Shown here: positions 9,215-18,089 of the stretch, piece by piece
Layout of the letters: every line of letters starts with the position of its first letter
Position numbering within the stretch: the stretch's first letter is position 1
From: Aliiglaciecola sp. 3_MG-2023
GTDB lineage: Bacteria > Pseudomonadota > Gammaproteobacteria > Enterobacterales > Alteromonadaceae
Direction of reading: 5' to 3'
NCBI RefSeq assembly: GCF_030548205.1
Contig: NZ_JAUORV010000014.1
Location: 95,380 to 159,379, forward strand
DNA: 64,000 nt
Notes under the pieces: generated by a model
The model's input: the letters and a program-made list of their open reading frames with translations, nothing else
Databases searched by the model: none
What the model was told of the DNA's origin: nothing
Position numbers and translations under genes: made by a program

Positions 9215-9967
9215 ATGAGTACCAACAAAAAAGTGGCGTTGGTCACCGGAGCTGCCCAAGGGTTAGGCTATGTGATTAGTGAGTCTTTATGCAAAGCAGG
9301 TTACTCGGTGGTGATGAGTGACGTGGACGTGTCTATGGCCGCCGAAGCCGCTAAGGTACTTGATCCCACAGGGGAGAAGGTCGTTGCCACTAAACTTGAC
9401 GTATTAAGCAAAGACGATTTTGTTAACGGTTTAGCTTTTACAACTGAAACTTTTGGGGACTGCAACGTATTAGTGAACAACGCCGCAATGACGCCTACAA
9501 CGCCACTAATGGACATCAGCCCAGAAGAGTTTAGCCAAGTGTTAGATATTAATTTACGGGGTAACTTCATTGGTAGTCAGGTGTTTGGACAATATTTTGC
9601 TGACAAAGGGTTTGGTCGAATCATCAATTTAGCCTCTCTTGCCGGGCAAATGGGCGGTACAGCCTCTGGCGCTCATTATGCTGCTTCGAAAGCCGGTATT
9701 ACCACCTTAACGAAAATCTTTGCCAGACAGTTTGCCGACAAAGGTGTGACCGTTAATGCAATTGCCCCAGGCCCGGTAGATGTGCCTTCTGTGAGAGACA
9801 AAGTTCCAGCAGATAAACTTGAACATATTATTAATAACATGATCCCCGTTAAGGCGATGAGTAACCCTGAATTTATCGGCTCAATGGTCGTAATGTTGGC
9901 AACCGAAGAAGCAAATACGGTCACAGGTGCCACTTGGGATATTAACGGTGGAATATACATGCGTTAA
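9215..9967 (+). CDS. iacE: Short-chain dehydrogenase/reductase (IacE-like)
   Basis: This is a classical SDR of 250 residues with the Rossmann motif TGAAQGLG, the NNAA motif and the catalytic YxxxK (YAASKAG) preceded by Ser in NLASLAG. It uses NAD(P) to interconvert an alcohol and a ketone. In the iac pathway IacE handles an oxindole-type intermediate made after IacA. It lies 10 bp after iacD and 20 bp before iacF. Confidence 0.85.
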   Translation: MSTNKKVALVTGAAQGLGYVISESLCKAGYSVVMSDVDVSMAAEAAKVLDPTGEKVVATKLDVLSKDDFVNGLAFTTETFGDCNVLVNNAAMTPTTPLMDISPEEFSQVLDINLRGNFIGSQVFGQYFADKGFGRIINLASLAGQMGGTASGAHYAASKAGITTLTKIFARQFADKGVTVNAIAPGPVDVPSVRDKVPADKLEHIINNMIPVKAMSNPEFIGSMVVMLATEEANTVTGATWDINGGIYMR

Positions 9968-9986
9968 GCATGACTAGGAGAATCTT

Positions 9987-10943
9987 GTGGATAATGAACT
10001 AATCGACGTTGTAATAAAGTCTCGAACTGAACAAGGCGCGGGTATCGCTGTCATGGATTTGGTCAGTGCCAATGGTGAATCTTTGCCTGCTTTTTCTGCC
10101 GGCGCTCACATTGATGTGCATTGCGGAGATGATTTAATACGTCAATACTCGTTGTGTAATGATCCAGCATCAAGTGAATCGTATCGAATCGGTGTGCTGA
10201 ATGATCCTAATTCTCGTGGCGGTTCGGCTAAAATTCATGCTGAATTTGCCGAACAACAACATATTAAAATTAGTGCACCACGGAATCATTTCCCCCTTAA
10301 TTTAGACGCACAGAAAAGTATTCTTGCGGGTGGTGGAATAGGTATAACGCCAATGATCGCCATGGCGTATGAATTGTTAAAGGCGAATAAAGAATTTGAG
10401 CTTCATTATTGTACTCGTACTAAAGGCGCAGGTGCTTTTGAGGAAGAGTTAGTTGCTACTTTCGGTGATCGAGTTTGCTTCCATTATGATGATCAAGATA
10501 AATCTCAGTTGTTCTCCCCACAAACCACCTTTGGCTCACCGCAATCAGATACCCATATCTATGTATGTGGCCCTACTGGATTTATGGATTGGGTGATAAA
10601 CAGTGCCAAAGAATTGGGGTATCCGTCGGAGCAAGTTCACTTTGAATACTTTAGTGCTGAGGTTGATACATCCGGTGATAGCTTTGAAGTCTACTGTGAA
10701 CAAAGTGATGTCACAGTGACGGTAGGAAGCGAGGATACGATTGCTAAAGCCCTTAGAAAAGTAGGTGTGAAAGTGAACATGTCTTGTGAGGAGGGTGTGT
10801 GCGGCACCTGCATAACCGACGTCATCGAGGGTATTCCTGATCACCGAGACCATTTTTTAACTGACGAAGAAAAAGAAGACAACGACCAAATCGCATTATG
10901 TTGTTCTCGTGCTAAATGTGAACGTTTAGTGATTGATATTTAA
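9987..10943 (+). CDS. iacF: Dioxygenase reductase with FMN/NAD and C-terminal [2Fe-2S] domains (IacF-like)
   Basis: The order is flavin-binding barrel (RQYSLCN), NAD domain (LAGGGIGITPMI, YVCGPTGFM) and a C-terminal plant-type ferredoxin with CEEGVCGTC and a distant CC pair. This is the phthalate-dioxygenase-reductase arrangement. It passes electrons from NADH to the Rieske centre of IacC. The start codon is GTG at 9987 with AGGAGA seven bases upstream. Confidence 0.88.
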   Translation: MDNELIDVVIKSRTEQGAGIAVMDLVSANGESLPAFSAGAHIDVHCGDDLIRQYSLCNDPASSESYRIGVLNDPNSRGGSAKIHAEFAEQQHIKISAPRNHFPLNLDAQKSILAGGGIGITPMIAMAYELLKANKEFELHYCTRTKGAGAFEEELVATFGDRVCFHYDDQDKSQLFSPQTTFGSPQSDTHIYVCGPTGFMDWVINSAKELGYPSEQVHFEYFSAEVDTSGDSFEVYCEQSDVTVTVGSEDTIAKALRKVGVKVNMSCEEGVCGTCITDVIEGIPDHRDHFLTDEEKEDNDQIALCCSRAKCERLVIDI

Positions 10944-11041
10944 TATTATTACCGAATTTCGTGCGTTTTTGTCTAGCTAAGCTAGTGCACCTTAAACAAT
11001 GGTTTATTAAGGGAAAAGCGCCATCAAAAATGGAGTCAACT

Positions 11042-11233
11042 ATGCCAATAGTAAATGTAAATATGATGGAAGGTCGCTCAGTTGAGCAAAAAGAAGCATT
11101 AATCAAAGCGGTTGCTGAAGCCGTGATGGATTCCATTGGTGCGCCGGAGGAAAATATTCGGGTGATCATTAGTGAATATCCAAAAGCCCATTGGGGAATA
11201 GGGACGTTACCGGCCCATAAAGCCGGGCGCTAG
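11042..11233 (+). CDS. 4-oxalocrotonate tautomerase family enzyme
   Basis: This is a 63-residue tautomerase subunit. After removal of Met the mature protein begins with the catalytic Pro1 (PIVNVNMMEG), and an Arg-containing helix and loop (ENIRVIISEYP) follow as in 4-OT. The longer upstream reading (from 10961) would bury Pro1, so ATG 11042 is chosen. It would ketonise an enol or dienol acid. Its place between iacF and iacG suggests work on an IAA intermediate or on a downstream ring-cleavage product. It is not part of the classic P. putida iac set as far as I recall. Confidence 0.85.
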   Translation: MPIVNVNMMEGRSVEQKEALIKAVAEAVMDSIGAPEENIRVIISEYPKAHWGIGTLPAHKAGR

Positions 11234-11267
11234 TCACTCATCAGATCAAAACGTTAGGACAAAAATT

Positions 11268-12200
11268 ATGACAGAGACTAAGTTTGATAAACGAGATTTT
11301 AGAACCGCGTTAGGCCAGTTTCCTACTGGGGTAACCGTGATCACCACTGTTGATGAAAATGGTTCTCCCATTGGTTGTACGGCGAGCAGTTTTAACAGCG
11401 TATCCATTGACCCCGCACTCGTCTTGTGGAGTATTGATAAAGGCGCATTCAGTAAATCCATTTTTGAAAGTGCAGAATATTTTGCGATCAACGTGTTAAG
11501 TGAAAATCAGGTTGAAATCTCGAATAAGTTTGCAGGAAGAGGAGAAGATAAATTTAAAGATGTCTCCTTTTCCAAAGGTCTAGGCGGCGCGCCGTTGCTA
11601 ACAGGATGTGGTGCACAATTTGAGTGTAAAACCTGGAAGGTTTACGAGGGGGGCGATCACCTGATTATTGTCGGTGAAGTGCTTAAATACAAACACGATG
11701 ATTCACTTACACCTTTGGCATTCTCTCGGGGTAGTTACGCCATCACCTCAGCTCATCCAAGTGGTAATGTGCAGAGAGAGCAAGCAGAAACTGGTAATGA
11801 ATTTTTAGATAACTATTTGTTATATTTAATGAATTCTGCTATTTCTAAGTACCGTCAAGATTTATATCCGAAATTAATTGATGGCTGTGATGTGACTCCA
11901 GAGCAGTGGCGGGTGGTCACGATTTTGTCAAACACCCCAGTGCATACCCTGAAGACTCTGTCAATTTTGGCCATGCAGCCATTGGAAGATTTAAGTGAAT
12001 CAGTGGATACCCTCAAAGAAAGAGGGGCATTGACGGTTATAGACGACAAGCTTGTTCTAACAGATGGGGGCATGGCGTTACAGAAATCCTTACTAGAAGT
12101 TGCTGCTCAGCATGAAGAACATATGTTGAGTGACCTAAGTTCTGAGCAAACCAATGTACTCAAAACGGCGTTGAAAAGTATCATTGAAATGGAAAGCTAA
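11268..12200 (+). CDS. iacG: Flavin reductase fused to a MarR-like domain (IacG-like, C1-type)
   Basis: Residues about 7-160 form an HpaC/DIM6-type flavin reductase (GQFPTGVTVIT, GCTASSFNSVSIDP, FSKSIF). Residues about 175-305 form a MarR-like winged-helix domain (DVTPEQWRVVTIL, LEDLSESVDTLKERGAL, LVLTDGGMAL). The 310-residue architecture matches the C1 reductase of Acinetobacter p-hydroxyphenylacetate hydroxylase, in which the MarR-like part senses the aromatic substrate and switches on flavin reduction. Here it should supply reduced flavin to IacA, probably when IAA is bound. It is the last gene of the operon. A role of the MarR part in DNA binding cannot be excluded. Confidence 0.85.
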   Translation: MTETKFDKRDFRTALGQFPTGVTVITTVDENGSPIGCTASSFNSVSIDPALVLWSIDKGAFSKSIFESAEYFAINVLSENQVEISNKFAGRGEDKFKDVSFSKGLGGAPLLTGCGAQFECKTWKVYEGGDHLIIVGEVLKYKHDDSLTPLAFSRGSYAITSAHPSGNVQREQAETGNEFLDNYLLYLMNSAISKYRQDLYPKLIDGCDVTPEQWRVVTILSNTPVHTLKTLSILAMQPLEDLSESVDTLKERGALTVIDDKLVLTDGGMALQKSLLEVAAQHEEHMLSDLSSEQTNVLKTALKSIIEMES

Positions 12201-12209
12201 AAAGCAGTC

Positions 12210-12236
12210 AAAAAGGTGATGCTAGATCACCTTTTT
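12210..12236 (+). terminator. Rho-independent terminator of the iac operon
   Basis: AAAAAGGTGAT pairs perfectly with ATCACCTTTTT across a GCTAG loop, ten bases after the stop codon of iacG. It marks the 3' end of the unit that starts at iacH. Confidence 0.85.
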
Positions 12237-12326
12237 GGCTGTGTGATGATCGAATAACCTTCTAGCGAGCACATGTTTCAATATATTTAATAGCTTCACT
12301 TAAGAATAATAAAAGAGAAAGTAAAT

Positions 12327-13580
12327 ATGAAAGGAAAATATAGCTCGTTCCTGAGTGTCTTAGGACCGGGAATTCTGTACGCAGCAGCGGCAGTAGGAGT
12401 CTCTCATTTAGTCCAGTCTACCCGTGCCGGAGCAGATTATGGCTTAGGGCTAACATTTATTATTATTTTAGCCTGTTTAGTCAAATATCCAGCCCTACGT
12501 TTTGGTGGTGAATTTGCCGCATCTACGGGTAAAAACTTGATCACAAGCTACCGCACAGCGGGATGGTTTATATTTGCGATTTTTGCCTTCGCGGAAATTT
12601 TTAGCATGGTTTTTGTGGTCGGCGCCATCGCGCTTTTCACCCTAGGCTTATTTCAAGCGGCCTTTGATTTTTCGGTTAATCCAGTCCTAGGTGTCAGTGT
12701 TTTGCTGTCGGTTATCGCGTTATTTTTGATTAGCGGCCACTACAGCCTATTAGAACGATTAACCAAGTATATTGTTTCCTGTTTTACCCTACTAATTATT
12801 ATTACGGTGTTTTTGGTCGCAGGTAAAATGGAATGGTCTCCTTCAGTTTTCGCCATTCCTGCTATCGATTCCTCAGTCATTCTTTATGTGGTTGCGTTGA
12901 TAGGTTTCATGCCTTCACCAACCGATGGTTCAGTGACCCAATCCCTATGGACTTGCGCTCGAGCAGAGGATACGGGGAAGTTGCCAACACCCCGGGAAGC
13001 CCGCCTAGATTTTAACGTGGGTTATGTGATGAGCGTGTTGTTGGCTCTGTGTTTCTTAGTTCTTGGCACCGGCTTAATGAACAATACCGGAGTGGCTATT
13101 GAAGCGAGTAATTCCGGCTTCTCACGGCAGCTAATGGCACTTTTTACCCAAACAATTGGTCCTTGGAGTTTCCCACTCATTGCGACTATTGCCATCTTCG
13201 TGATGTTCTCAACGCTGTTCGCGGTGGTTGATGGAATGACACGCGTGCTGGTTGGAATACTTGATAGCGGCGTTAACCGCCCTGAATTAAACCTGAATTC
13301 TAAGAAAAATTATAACATTGCCATGATCATATTGTGTATTGCGGCAATTCTGATTTTGGCGACGATGCTGAAGTCTTTCGCTACCTTTATCGATATTACT
13401 TCGGTCATTGTCTTTGTTATCAGCCCTATTTTGGCCTACTTGAATCATCGTGCAATGTGGAGCGAGGCTGTTCCTGAAGCGTTGCAGCCAAGCCGGTTTA
13501 TGAAAATGTGGAGCTTGTGCGGGGTGTTTATCTTAACCACTTTCACGCTCATCTATTTTTACTATCGCTTATTTGCATAA
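12327..13580 (+). CDS. NRAMP-fold membrane transporter lacking the metal-binding motifs
   Basis: The 417-residue protein has about eleven hydrophobic segments and aligns with MntH/NRAMP in helix 1 (LGPGILYAAAAVG), after helix 2 (STGKNL) and in helix 6. However, the DPGN of helix 1 is replaced by GVSH and the MPH of helix 6 by MPSP, so the residues that coordinate Mn or Fe in true NRAMP proteins are missing. It is probably not a normal metal importer. Lying between the iac terminator and a ThDP enzyme, it may carry an organic substrate or Mg. Substrate is unknown; fold assignment is fairly secure. Confidence 0.75.
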   Translation: MKGKYSSFLSVLGPGILYAAAAVGVSHLVQSTRAGADYGLGLTFIIILACLVKYPALRFGGEFAASTGKNLITSYRTAGWFIFAIFAFAEIFSMVFVVGAIALFTLGLFQAAFDFSVNPVLGVSVLLSVIALFLISGHYSLLERLTKYIVSCFTLLIIITVFLVAGKMEWSPSVFAIPAIDSSVILYVVALIGFMPSPTDGSVTQSLWTCARAEDTGKLPTPREARLDFNVGYVMSVLLALCFLVLGTGLMNNTGVAIEASNSGFSRQLMALFTQTIGPWSFPLIATIAIFVMFSTLFAVVDGMTRVLVGILDSGVNRPELNLNSKKNYNIAMIILCIAAILILATMLKSFATFIDITSVIVFVISPILAYLNHRAMWSEAVPEALQPSRFMKMWSLCGVFILTTFTLIYFYYRLFA

Positions 13581-13683
13581 CGTTCTCATTTCGCATTTGT
13601 GGTTTAGATTTCTGCAAATGCTAAAACTGAATAATTTTTGACATCTAAATATAAATAAAAACATCAATGGAAGTTATTAGACT

Positions 13684-15315
13684 ATGACACAAATTACCTG
13701 CTCAGACGCCATCATTCAATATCTGATTAAAAATGGTGTCGATACTATTTTTGGCATACCTGGTGCCCAAACCTATGCTTTTTTTGATGCACTCAGTCGA
13801 TATCAGGACAAAATTAAATTGGTCGTGACTCGGCATGAACAAGGTGCTGGCTACATGGCTTATGGCTATGCCAAATCTACTGGAAAAATAGGCGTATATT
13901 GTGTGGTTCCAGGCCCTGGAGTACTCAATTCAACAGCGGCATTGTGTACCGCACATAACACTCCGGTATTATGCATCACCGGTGAAGTTCCTAGTGAGTT
14001 TGTGGGAATCGGACACGGCATGCTACATGAGCTTGATGATCAACTTGGGATCCTAAAAGTGCTGACCAAATGGGCTGCGCGCATCAATCATTCTGTAGAT
14101 GCACCAGCCATCATGTCTAATGCATTTACGCAACTTAGTTCCGGTCGCAAGCGACCAGTGGCAATAGAAGTGCCGATGGACATTTTTGGGCAAAAAGCCA
14201 ATGTCGATGTGAATTTTCCTGCCATTCCAAGCCCAGCTTATGAGCCTCTTGATAAGAAAATCAAAGCTGCAGTCGAGGTTATACGAAAAGCAAAAAATCC
14301 GATGATAATGGTGGGTAGTGGTGCGGTTGATGCCAAAGATGAAATACTGAAATTAGCGAAATTACTGCAAGCACCAGTAGTGTCATTCAGAGGAGGTCGA
14401 GGCATTGTCAGTGATGATTCGCCTTATGGGTTTAACTGTGCTGCGGGGTATAAGCTGTATTCAGAAGTAGATGTAATGATTGGCATTGGCTCTAGAATGG
14501 AATTACCCGCGTTTCGTTGGCAAACCGGGGTGGCTACATGCGAATTGGTACGGATTGATATTGATCCTACACAACTGACTCGTTTACGTGGTGATGTGTC
14601 TATTGTTGCAGACGCGACCTTAGCGACTCAAGCTTTGTTAAATGTTTTAGAAGAAGATGCCACGGCTCGTCCTAGTAAAGAAGCCTATTTTAATGAAATC
14701 AAAGCACAAAGCTGGCAAGAAATTCAAAAAGTTCAACCGCAAATGACCTATCTAAACATCATTCGAGATGTTATGCCAAGAGACGGTTTTATCGTAGAAG
14801 AAATTTCCCAAGTTGGCTTTACATCTTGGTTGGGCTTTCCAGTATATGAGCCTCGCCATCTTGTTACTTGTGGTTACCAGGGCAACCTTGGCCACGGCAT
14901 TCAGACGGGTATGGGGGTGAAAGTCGCTAACCCTGACAAAGTTGTGATGTCTATTGCCGGTGATGGCGGGTTTATGTTTGGCGTGCAAGAGTTAGCCACC
15001 GCTGTACAATTTAAGATTGGACTGATAATTCTGCTGTTTAACAACAACGCCTACGGCAATGTGAGACGGGATCAAATTAACTTTTTTGATGGCAATGTAG
15101 TGGGTTCCGAATTGACCAACCCTGATTTCGTTAAACTGGTTGAGAGTTTTGGTGCCAAGGCTTATCAATCCAATTCACCTGAACACTTCAAAGAATTACT
15201 CGAACAAGCTGTTGTCGATTCAGAAGATGGTCCGGTTGTGATTGAAATACCCTGTGAACGCGGCAGCGAAGCGTCGGTATGGGAATTCTTGATGCCAGCT
15301 GGATACGGTAATTAA
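13684..15315 (+). CDS. Thiamine-diphosphate-dependent enzyme (acetolactate synthase/decarboxylase family)
   Basis: This is a 543-residue ThDP enzyme with the usual three domains. The N-terminal domain has the cofactor-activating glutamate (Glu52 in RHEQGAGYMA). The C-terminal domain has the ThDP/Mg motif GDGGFMFG followed by NNNAYGNV. The family includes acetolactate synthase, benzoylformate decarboxylase and indolepyruvate decarboxylase, and the reaction cannot be fixed from motifs. Neighbourhood suggests a 2-oxo acid linked to aromatic catabolism. It has its own spacing and a strong terminator at its end, so it may be transcribed with the NRAMP-like gene. Confidence 0.8.
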   Translation: MTQITCSDAIIQYLIKNGVDTIFGIPGAQTYAFFDALSRYQDKIKLVVTRHEQGAGYMAYGYAKSTGKIGVYCVVPGPGVLNSTAALCTAHNTPVLCITGEVPSEFVGIGHGMLHELDDQLGILKVLTKWAARINHSVDAPAIMSNAFTQLSSGRKRPVAIEVPMDIFGQKANVDVNFPAIPSPAYEPLDKKIKAAVEVIRKAKNPMIMVGSGAVDAKDEILKLAKLLQAPVVSFRGGRGIVSDDSPYGFNCAAGYKLYSEVDVMIGIGSRMELPAFRWQTGVATCELVRIDIDPTQLTRLRGDVSIVADATLATQALLNVLEEDATARPSKEAYFNEIKAQSWQEIQKVQPQMTYLNIIRDVMPRDGFIVEEISQVGFTSWLGFPVYEPRHLVTCGYQGNLGHGIQTGMGVKVANPDKVVMSIAGDGGFMFGVQELATAVQFKIGLIILLFNNNAYGNVRRDQINFFDGNVVGSELTNPDFVKLVESFGAKAYQSNSPEHFKELLEQAVVDSEDGPVVIEIPCERGSEASVWEFLMPAGYGN

Positions 15316-15366
15316 ACTATTTAGTTTGGATTACAACATTTACTAGAACGTTGCTCGTAGTAATTA

Positions 15367-15400
15367 AGCCGTTAGTTGTTTCGCAACTAACGGCTTTTTT
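15367..15400. terminator. Bidirectional terminator between convergent units
   Basis: A perfect 12-bp stem (AGCCGTTAGTTG / CAACTAACGGCT) with a TTTCG loop is followed by a T-run on the plus strand, and by an A/T-rich tail on the minus strand. It separates the ThDP enzyme gene from the reverse-strand DUF917 operon. Confidence 0.85.
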
Positions 15401-15412
15401 GTCTATCTACGG

Positions 15413-16501
15413 CTATTTAATATCTTCTAATGCAACATAGTCTAAATCAAAACCGAAGCAGCGAGGCGACACCGCTTTAAGGGCCTTTTCAGAACGATAA
15501 AACTGGGGACAGCCTACTGCAAATACCGCCACTCGTTGACCGTAGCGCAAACGTTCCGCGTTGATTGGTGTCGAGGTTTCATAATCAACAATAACAATCA
15601 AATCAGGCACGCTCGCAACCACTTTTTCGCCTTTTAGAGCCAATAAGTATTCATTCTTAATGCTAACTGTCAGCGGTAAGTCGTTATTATCAAAAGATTC
15701 AATGGTGGCTTCACCAATATCGTAGCCGCCAACAATTCGAGTGGCTTTATCAATCACTTTTCCAGTAAAGATTAAGCGACATTCACCGTAGATTGAATCG
15801 TTAAACAGTGCCTGTAAAGGAGCAAGCATTTCGGTGGCTAAACCGCGATTTTCCCGCAGAGTTTGACCAAGTTTAATGGAAAAAGACAAGGTCCCTGGAA
15901 TAATTGAATCTTTTAACTGACGACCGGTCATTGGATGTTCAGCTGCGGTAATCATGCCGCCAGCGGCCATAGCTAGACTGCGGATATGGCGTTCATACAC
16001 CTCGGTGCTATTGGTCGAGAACGTCGCCACATTGCCGGCGTAGTCATAAGCAACTGATGGCGTGGGTTTCACACCAGCAATAGCATAACTCATCATTTGC
16101 GCTTCAGGTAAGGCTCGGCCCATACCGTCGCCGTCGATAACCGCTAAGCCTCTACCAGCTGCGGCAACAATCGGAATCAATGAATTGCCGCCACCGATTT
16201 CAAAAGAAGCAACCGCATCAACGGTTCTGCCAACGTGCTTTTCAAAAGCGGCCAAGGTGTTTGCTGCATCTTCAACCGAAGGAAGTAACTCAAGGCTAAC
16301 TGTAGGCGCGCCTACAGCACCTATCGCTACCACATAGGCATCGTCGCTTAGTTCACTCGGCGCAATTACCTCTACTGCGCCAAATTGCTTAATTGCCTGC
16401 TCAGCGATTAAACGGGGAACATAGGGATCACCGCCGCCACCTGTTGCTAAAAAAACAGAACCTAGGGCTAAATCTTCTAAATGTTTTTGTTCAATTTTCA
16501 T
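15413..16501 (-). CDS. DUF917 family protein (S-methyl thiohydantoin desulfurase-like)
   Basis: The 362-residue protein has the DUF917 signature: a glycine-rich start FLATGGGGDPYVPR, FEIGGGNSLIPI, and DGDGMGRALPEAQM. The family is usually coded next to HyuA-type hydantoinases, as here, and some members were renamed S-methyl thiohydantoin desulfurases; the reaction in this organism is not known. Its start overlaps the end of hyuA by four bases (translational coupling), so the two products probably work on the same substrate. It is the last gene of the reverse operon. Confidence 0.75.
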   Translation of the reverse strand: MKIEQKHLEDLALGSVFLATGGGGDPYVPRLIAEQAIKQFGAVEVIAPSELSDDAYVVAIGAVGAPTVSLELLPSVEDAANTLAAFEKHVGRTVDAVASFEIGGGNSLIPIVAAAGRGLAVIDGDGMGRALPEAQMMSYAIAGVKPTPSVAYDYAGNVATFSTNSTEVYERHIRSLAMAAGGMITAAEHPMTGRQLKDSIIPGTLSFSIKLGQTLRENRGLATEMLAPLQALFNDSIYGECRLIFTGKVIDKATRIVGGYDIGEATIESFDNNDLPLTVSIKNEYLLALKGEKVVASVPDLIVIVDYETSTPINAERLRYGQRVAVFAVGCPQFYRSEKALKAVSPRCFGFDLDYVALEDIK

Positions 16502-18078
16502 AATGTGGACTCTTGTATACGTTCAGAAGTATTGGTCGGTAAGGCAGCTAATTCACCTATTACTTTAACCCGAATACAGGTACTAGACTCATCCATATAA
16601 GGTACGGGGGTTTCTTCGATATCGACGGTGCGTAACGTATCTGCTGCCGCGCCTGCATCTATTGCACGTTGCATGGCATCTTTAGTCACTTGTTTTATCG
16701 CCTCTTCACGTGGCAAGGTGCGATAAGACACCATCTGTTCTGCTTCACCACCAATTTGCGCAATAGCGGCTCCAATGGCATTAGCCACACCAGCATGTTC
16801 AGGTCGATGAATATCGGATGCGGCTTCTAATCCCTCGGTCACCAAGATAGCGCCACCACCGACTAGTATCACGGGCATGGATTTCCCACCGGGTTTCATC
16901 ATGTCGATATTGTTATCAAGCATCGCATGTAAGGTCTTCTTGGCCTGGCTAATAGTTTGCGGCGAGATATGCGCTACTTTTGTTTTGTCGCCAATATTTG
17001 CACCACCACTAGCCACTAAAATATCACTGGTAGTTAAAGTGTTGCCCCCAAAAACTAATGCTTCGGTAACCAGTTTGTGACCAACGGAATGGGGGCCAAT
17101 AGCAGTGCCATCATCGGATACTATGCTGCCGCCGCCTAAGCCAATCGCTAAAATATCGGGCATTCTAAAATTAGTCCGCACGCCGCCAACTTTAATAATG
17201 ACGTTTGATTCTCGGGGGAATCCATTCTGCAGAACACCAATATCAGAAGTGGTACCGCCAATATCAACTACAATAGCGTCTTTTAAACCGGTTAATTTAT
17301 ACGCGCCCCGTAGCGAGTTAGTCGGTCCTGATGCAAATGTTAGGGCTGGGTAGGAACGCACGAATTCAGCGTTCATTAAGGTGCCGTCGTTTTGGCTAAT
17401 GTATACCGGACAATGCAGTTCGCGTTTTTTCAGAGCACCTAAAAATGAACTAACCACTTTGTCGGCGAAAGGTAATAATGTGGTATTTAAAATTGCCGCA
17501 TTTTCTCTTTCCATTAAACCCAAACGACCAAAACTATGGGATAGGGTTATTTTCGCATCGGGTATCGCTTTACGAATTTCGTTGGCAACTTGCTCTTCTG
17601 GTGCTGAATTTATCGGTGAAAACGCAGACGCTATAGCAATATTTTTAACGCCGCTTTTGAGCATGCTGTTGAGCATATTACTGATTTCTTGTTGATCGAT
17701 ATCGGCTAATGACCAACCATCATATAAATACCCACCATGTAGCATGTAATATTCGCTATCAAGAGCATCTTTTAGGTCTTGAGGCCAGTCCAACATGGGG
17801 GGCATGCCTTTACCTGAGGGTAAGCCAATTCTTACGGCCGCTACCTGTGCCAGCTCACGTCGTTCAATAATGGCATTGGTAAATTGGGTTGTGCCAATCA
17901 TGACGGTTTCGATTTCGTTCTGCGAAATACCGCTGTCGTTTAAAATAACATCCAACGCATTGGTAATTCCAGAAATCACGTCTGCTGAAGTAAGGGCTTT
18001 GGTGGATGCCAGTACATTGTCACCTTGCATAATTACGGCATCAGTATGAGTGCCGCCTACATCTATTCCAATTCTCAT
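16498..18078 (-). CDS. hyuA: Hydantoinase/oxoprolinase family protein (HyuA-like)
   Basis: This ATP-dependent hydantoinase A/oxoprolinase-type protein of 526 residues has the N-terminal actin-fold signature RIGIDVGGTHTDAV, a second phosphate loop VVDIGGTTSDIGV and VILVGGGA near the C-terminus. It would open a five-membered cyclic amide (hydantoin, oxoproline or similar) at the cost of ATP. No HyuB partner is present; DUF917 takes that place. The permease gene just upstream on the same strand ends 11 bp before its start. Confidence 0.8.
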   Translation of the reverse strand: MRIGIDVGGTHTDAVIMQGDNVLASTKALTSADVISGITNALDVILNDSGISQNEIETVMIGTTQFTNAIIERRELAQVAAVRIGLPSGKGMPPMLDWPQDLKDALDSEYYMLHGGYLYDGWSLADIDQQEISNMLNSMLKSGVKNIAIASAFSPINSAPEEQVANEIRKAIPDAKITLSHSFGRLGLMERENAAILNTTLLPFADKVVSSFLGALKKRELHCPVYISQNDGTLMNAEFVRSYPALTFASGPTNSLRGAYKLTGLKDAIVVDIGGTTSDIGVLQNGFPRESNVIIKVGGVRTNFRMPDILAIGLGGGSIVSDDGTAIGPHSVGHKLVTEALVFGGNTLTTSDILVASGGANIGDKTKVAHISPQTISQAKKTLHAMLDNNIDMMKPGGKSMPVILVGGGAILVTEGLEAASDIHRPEHAGVANAIGAAIAQIGGEAEQMVSYRTLPREEAIKQVTKDAMQRAIDAGAAADTLRTVDIEETPVPYMDESSTCIRVKVIGELAALPTNTSERIQESTL

Positions 18079-18089
18079 TGTGTTTGCCT

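Noticed and set aside
10961..11041. Longer start for the tautomerase gene
   Set aside because: It would add 27 residues before Pro1, which must be the N-terminal residue for catalysis in this family.
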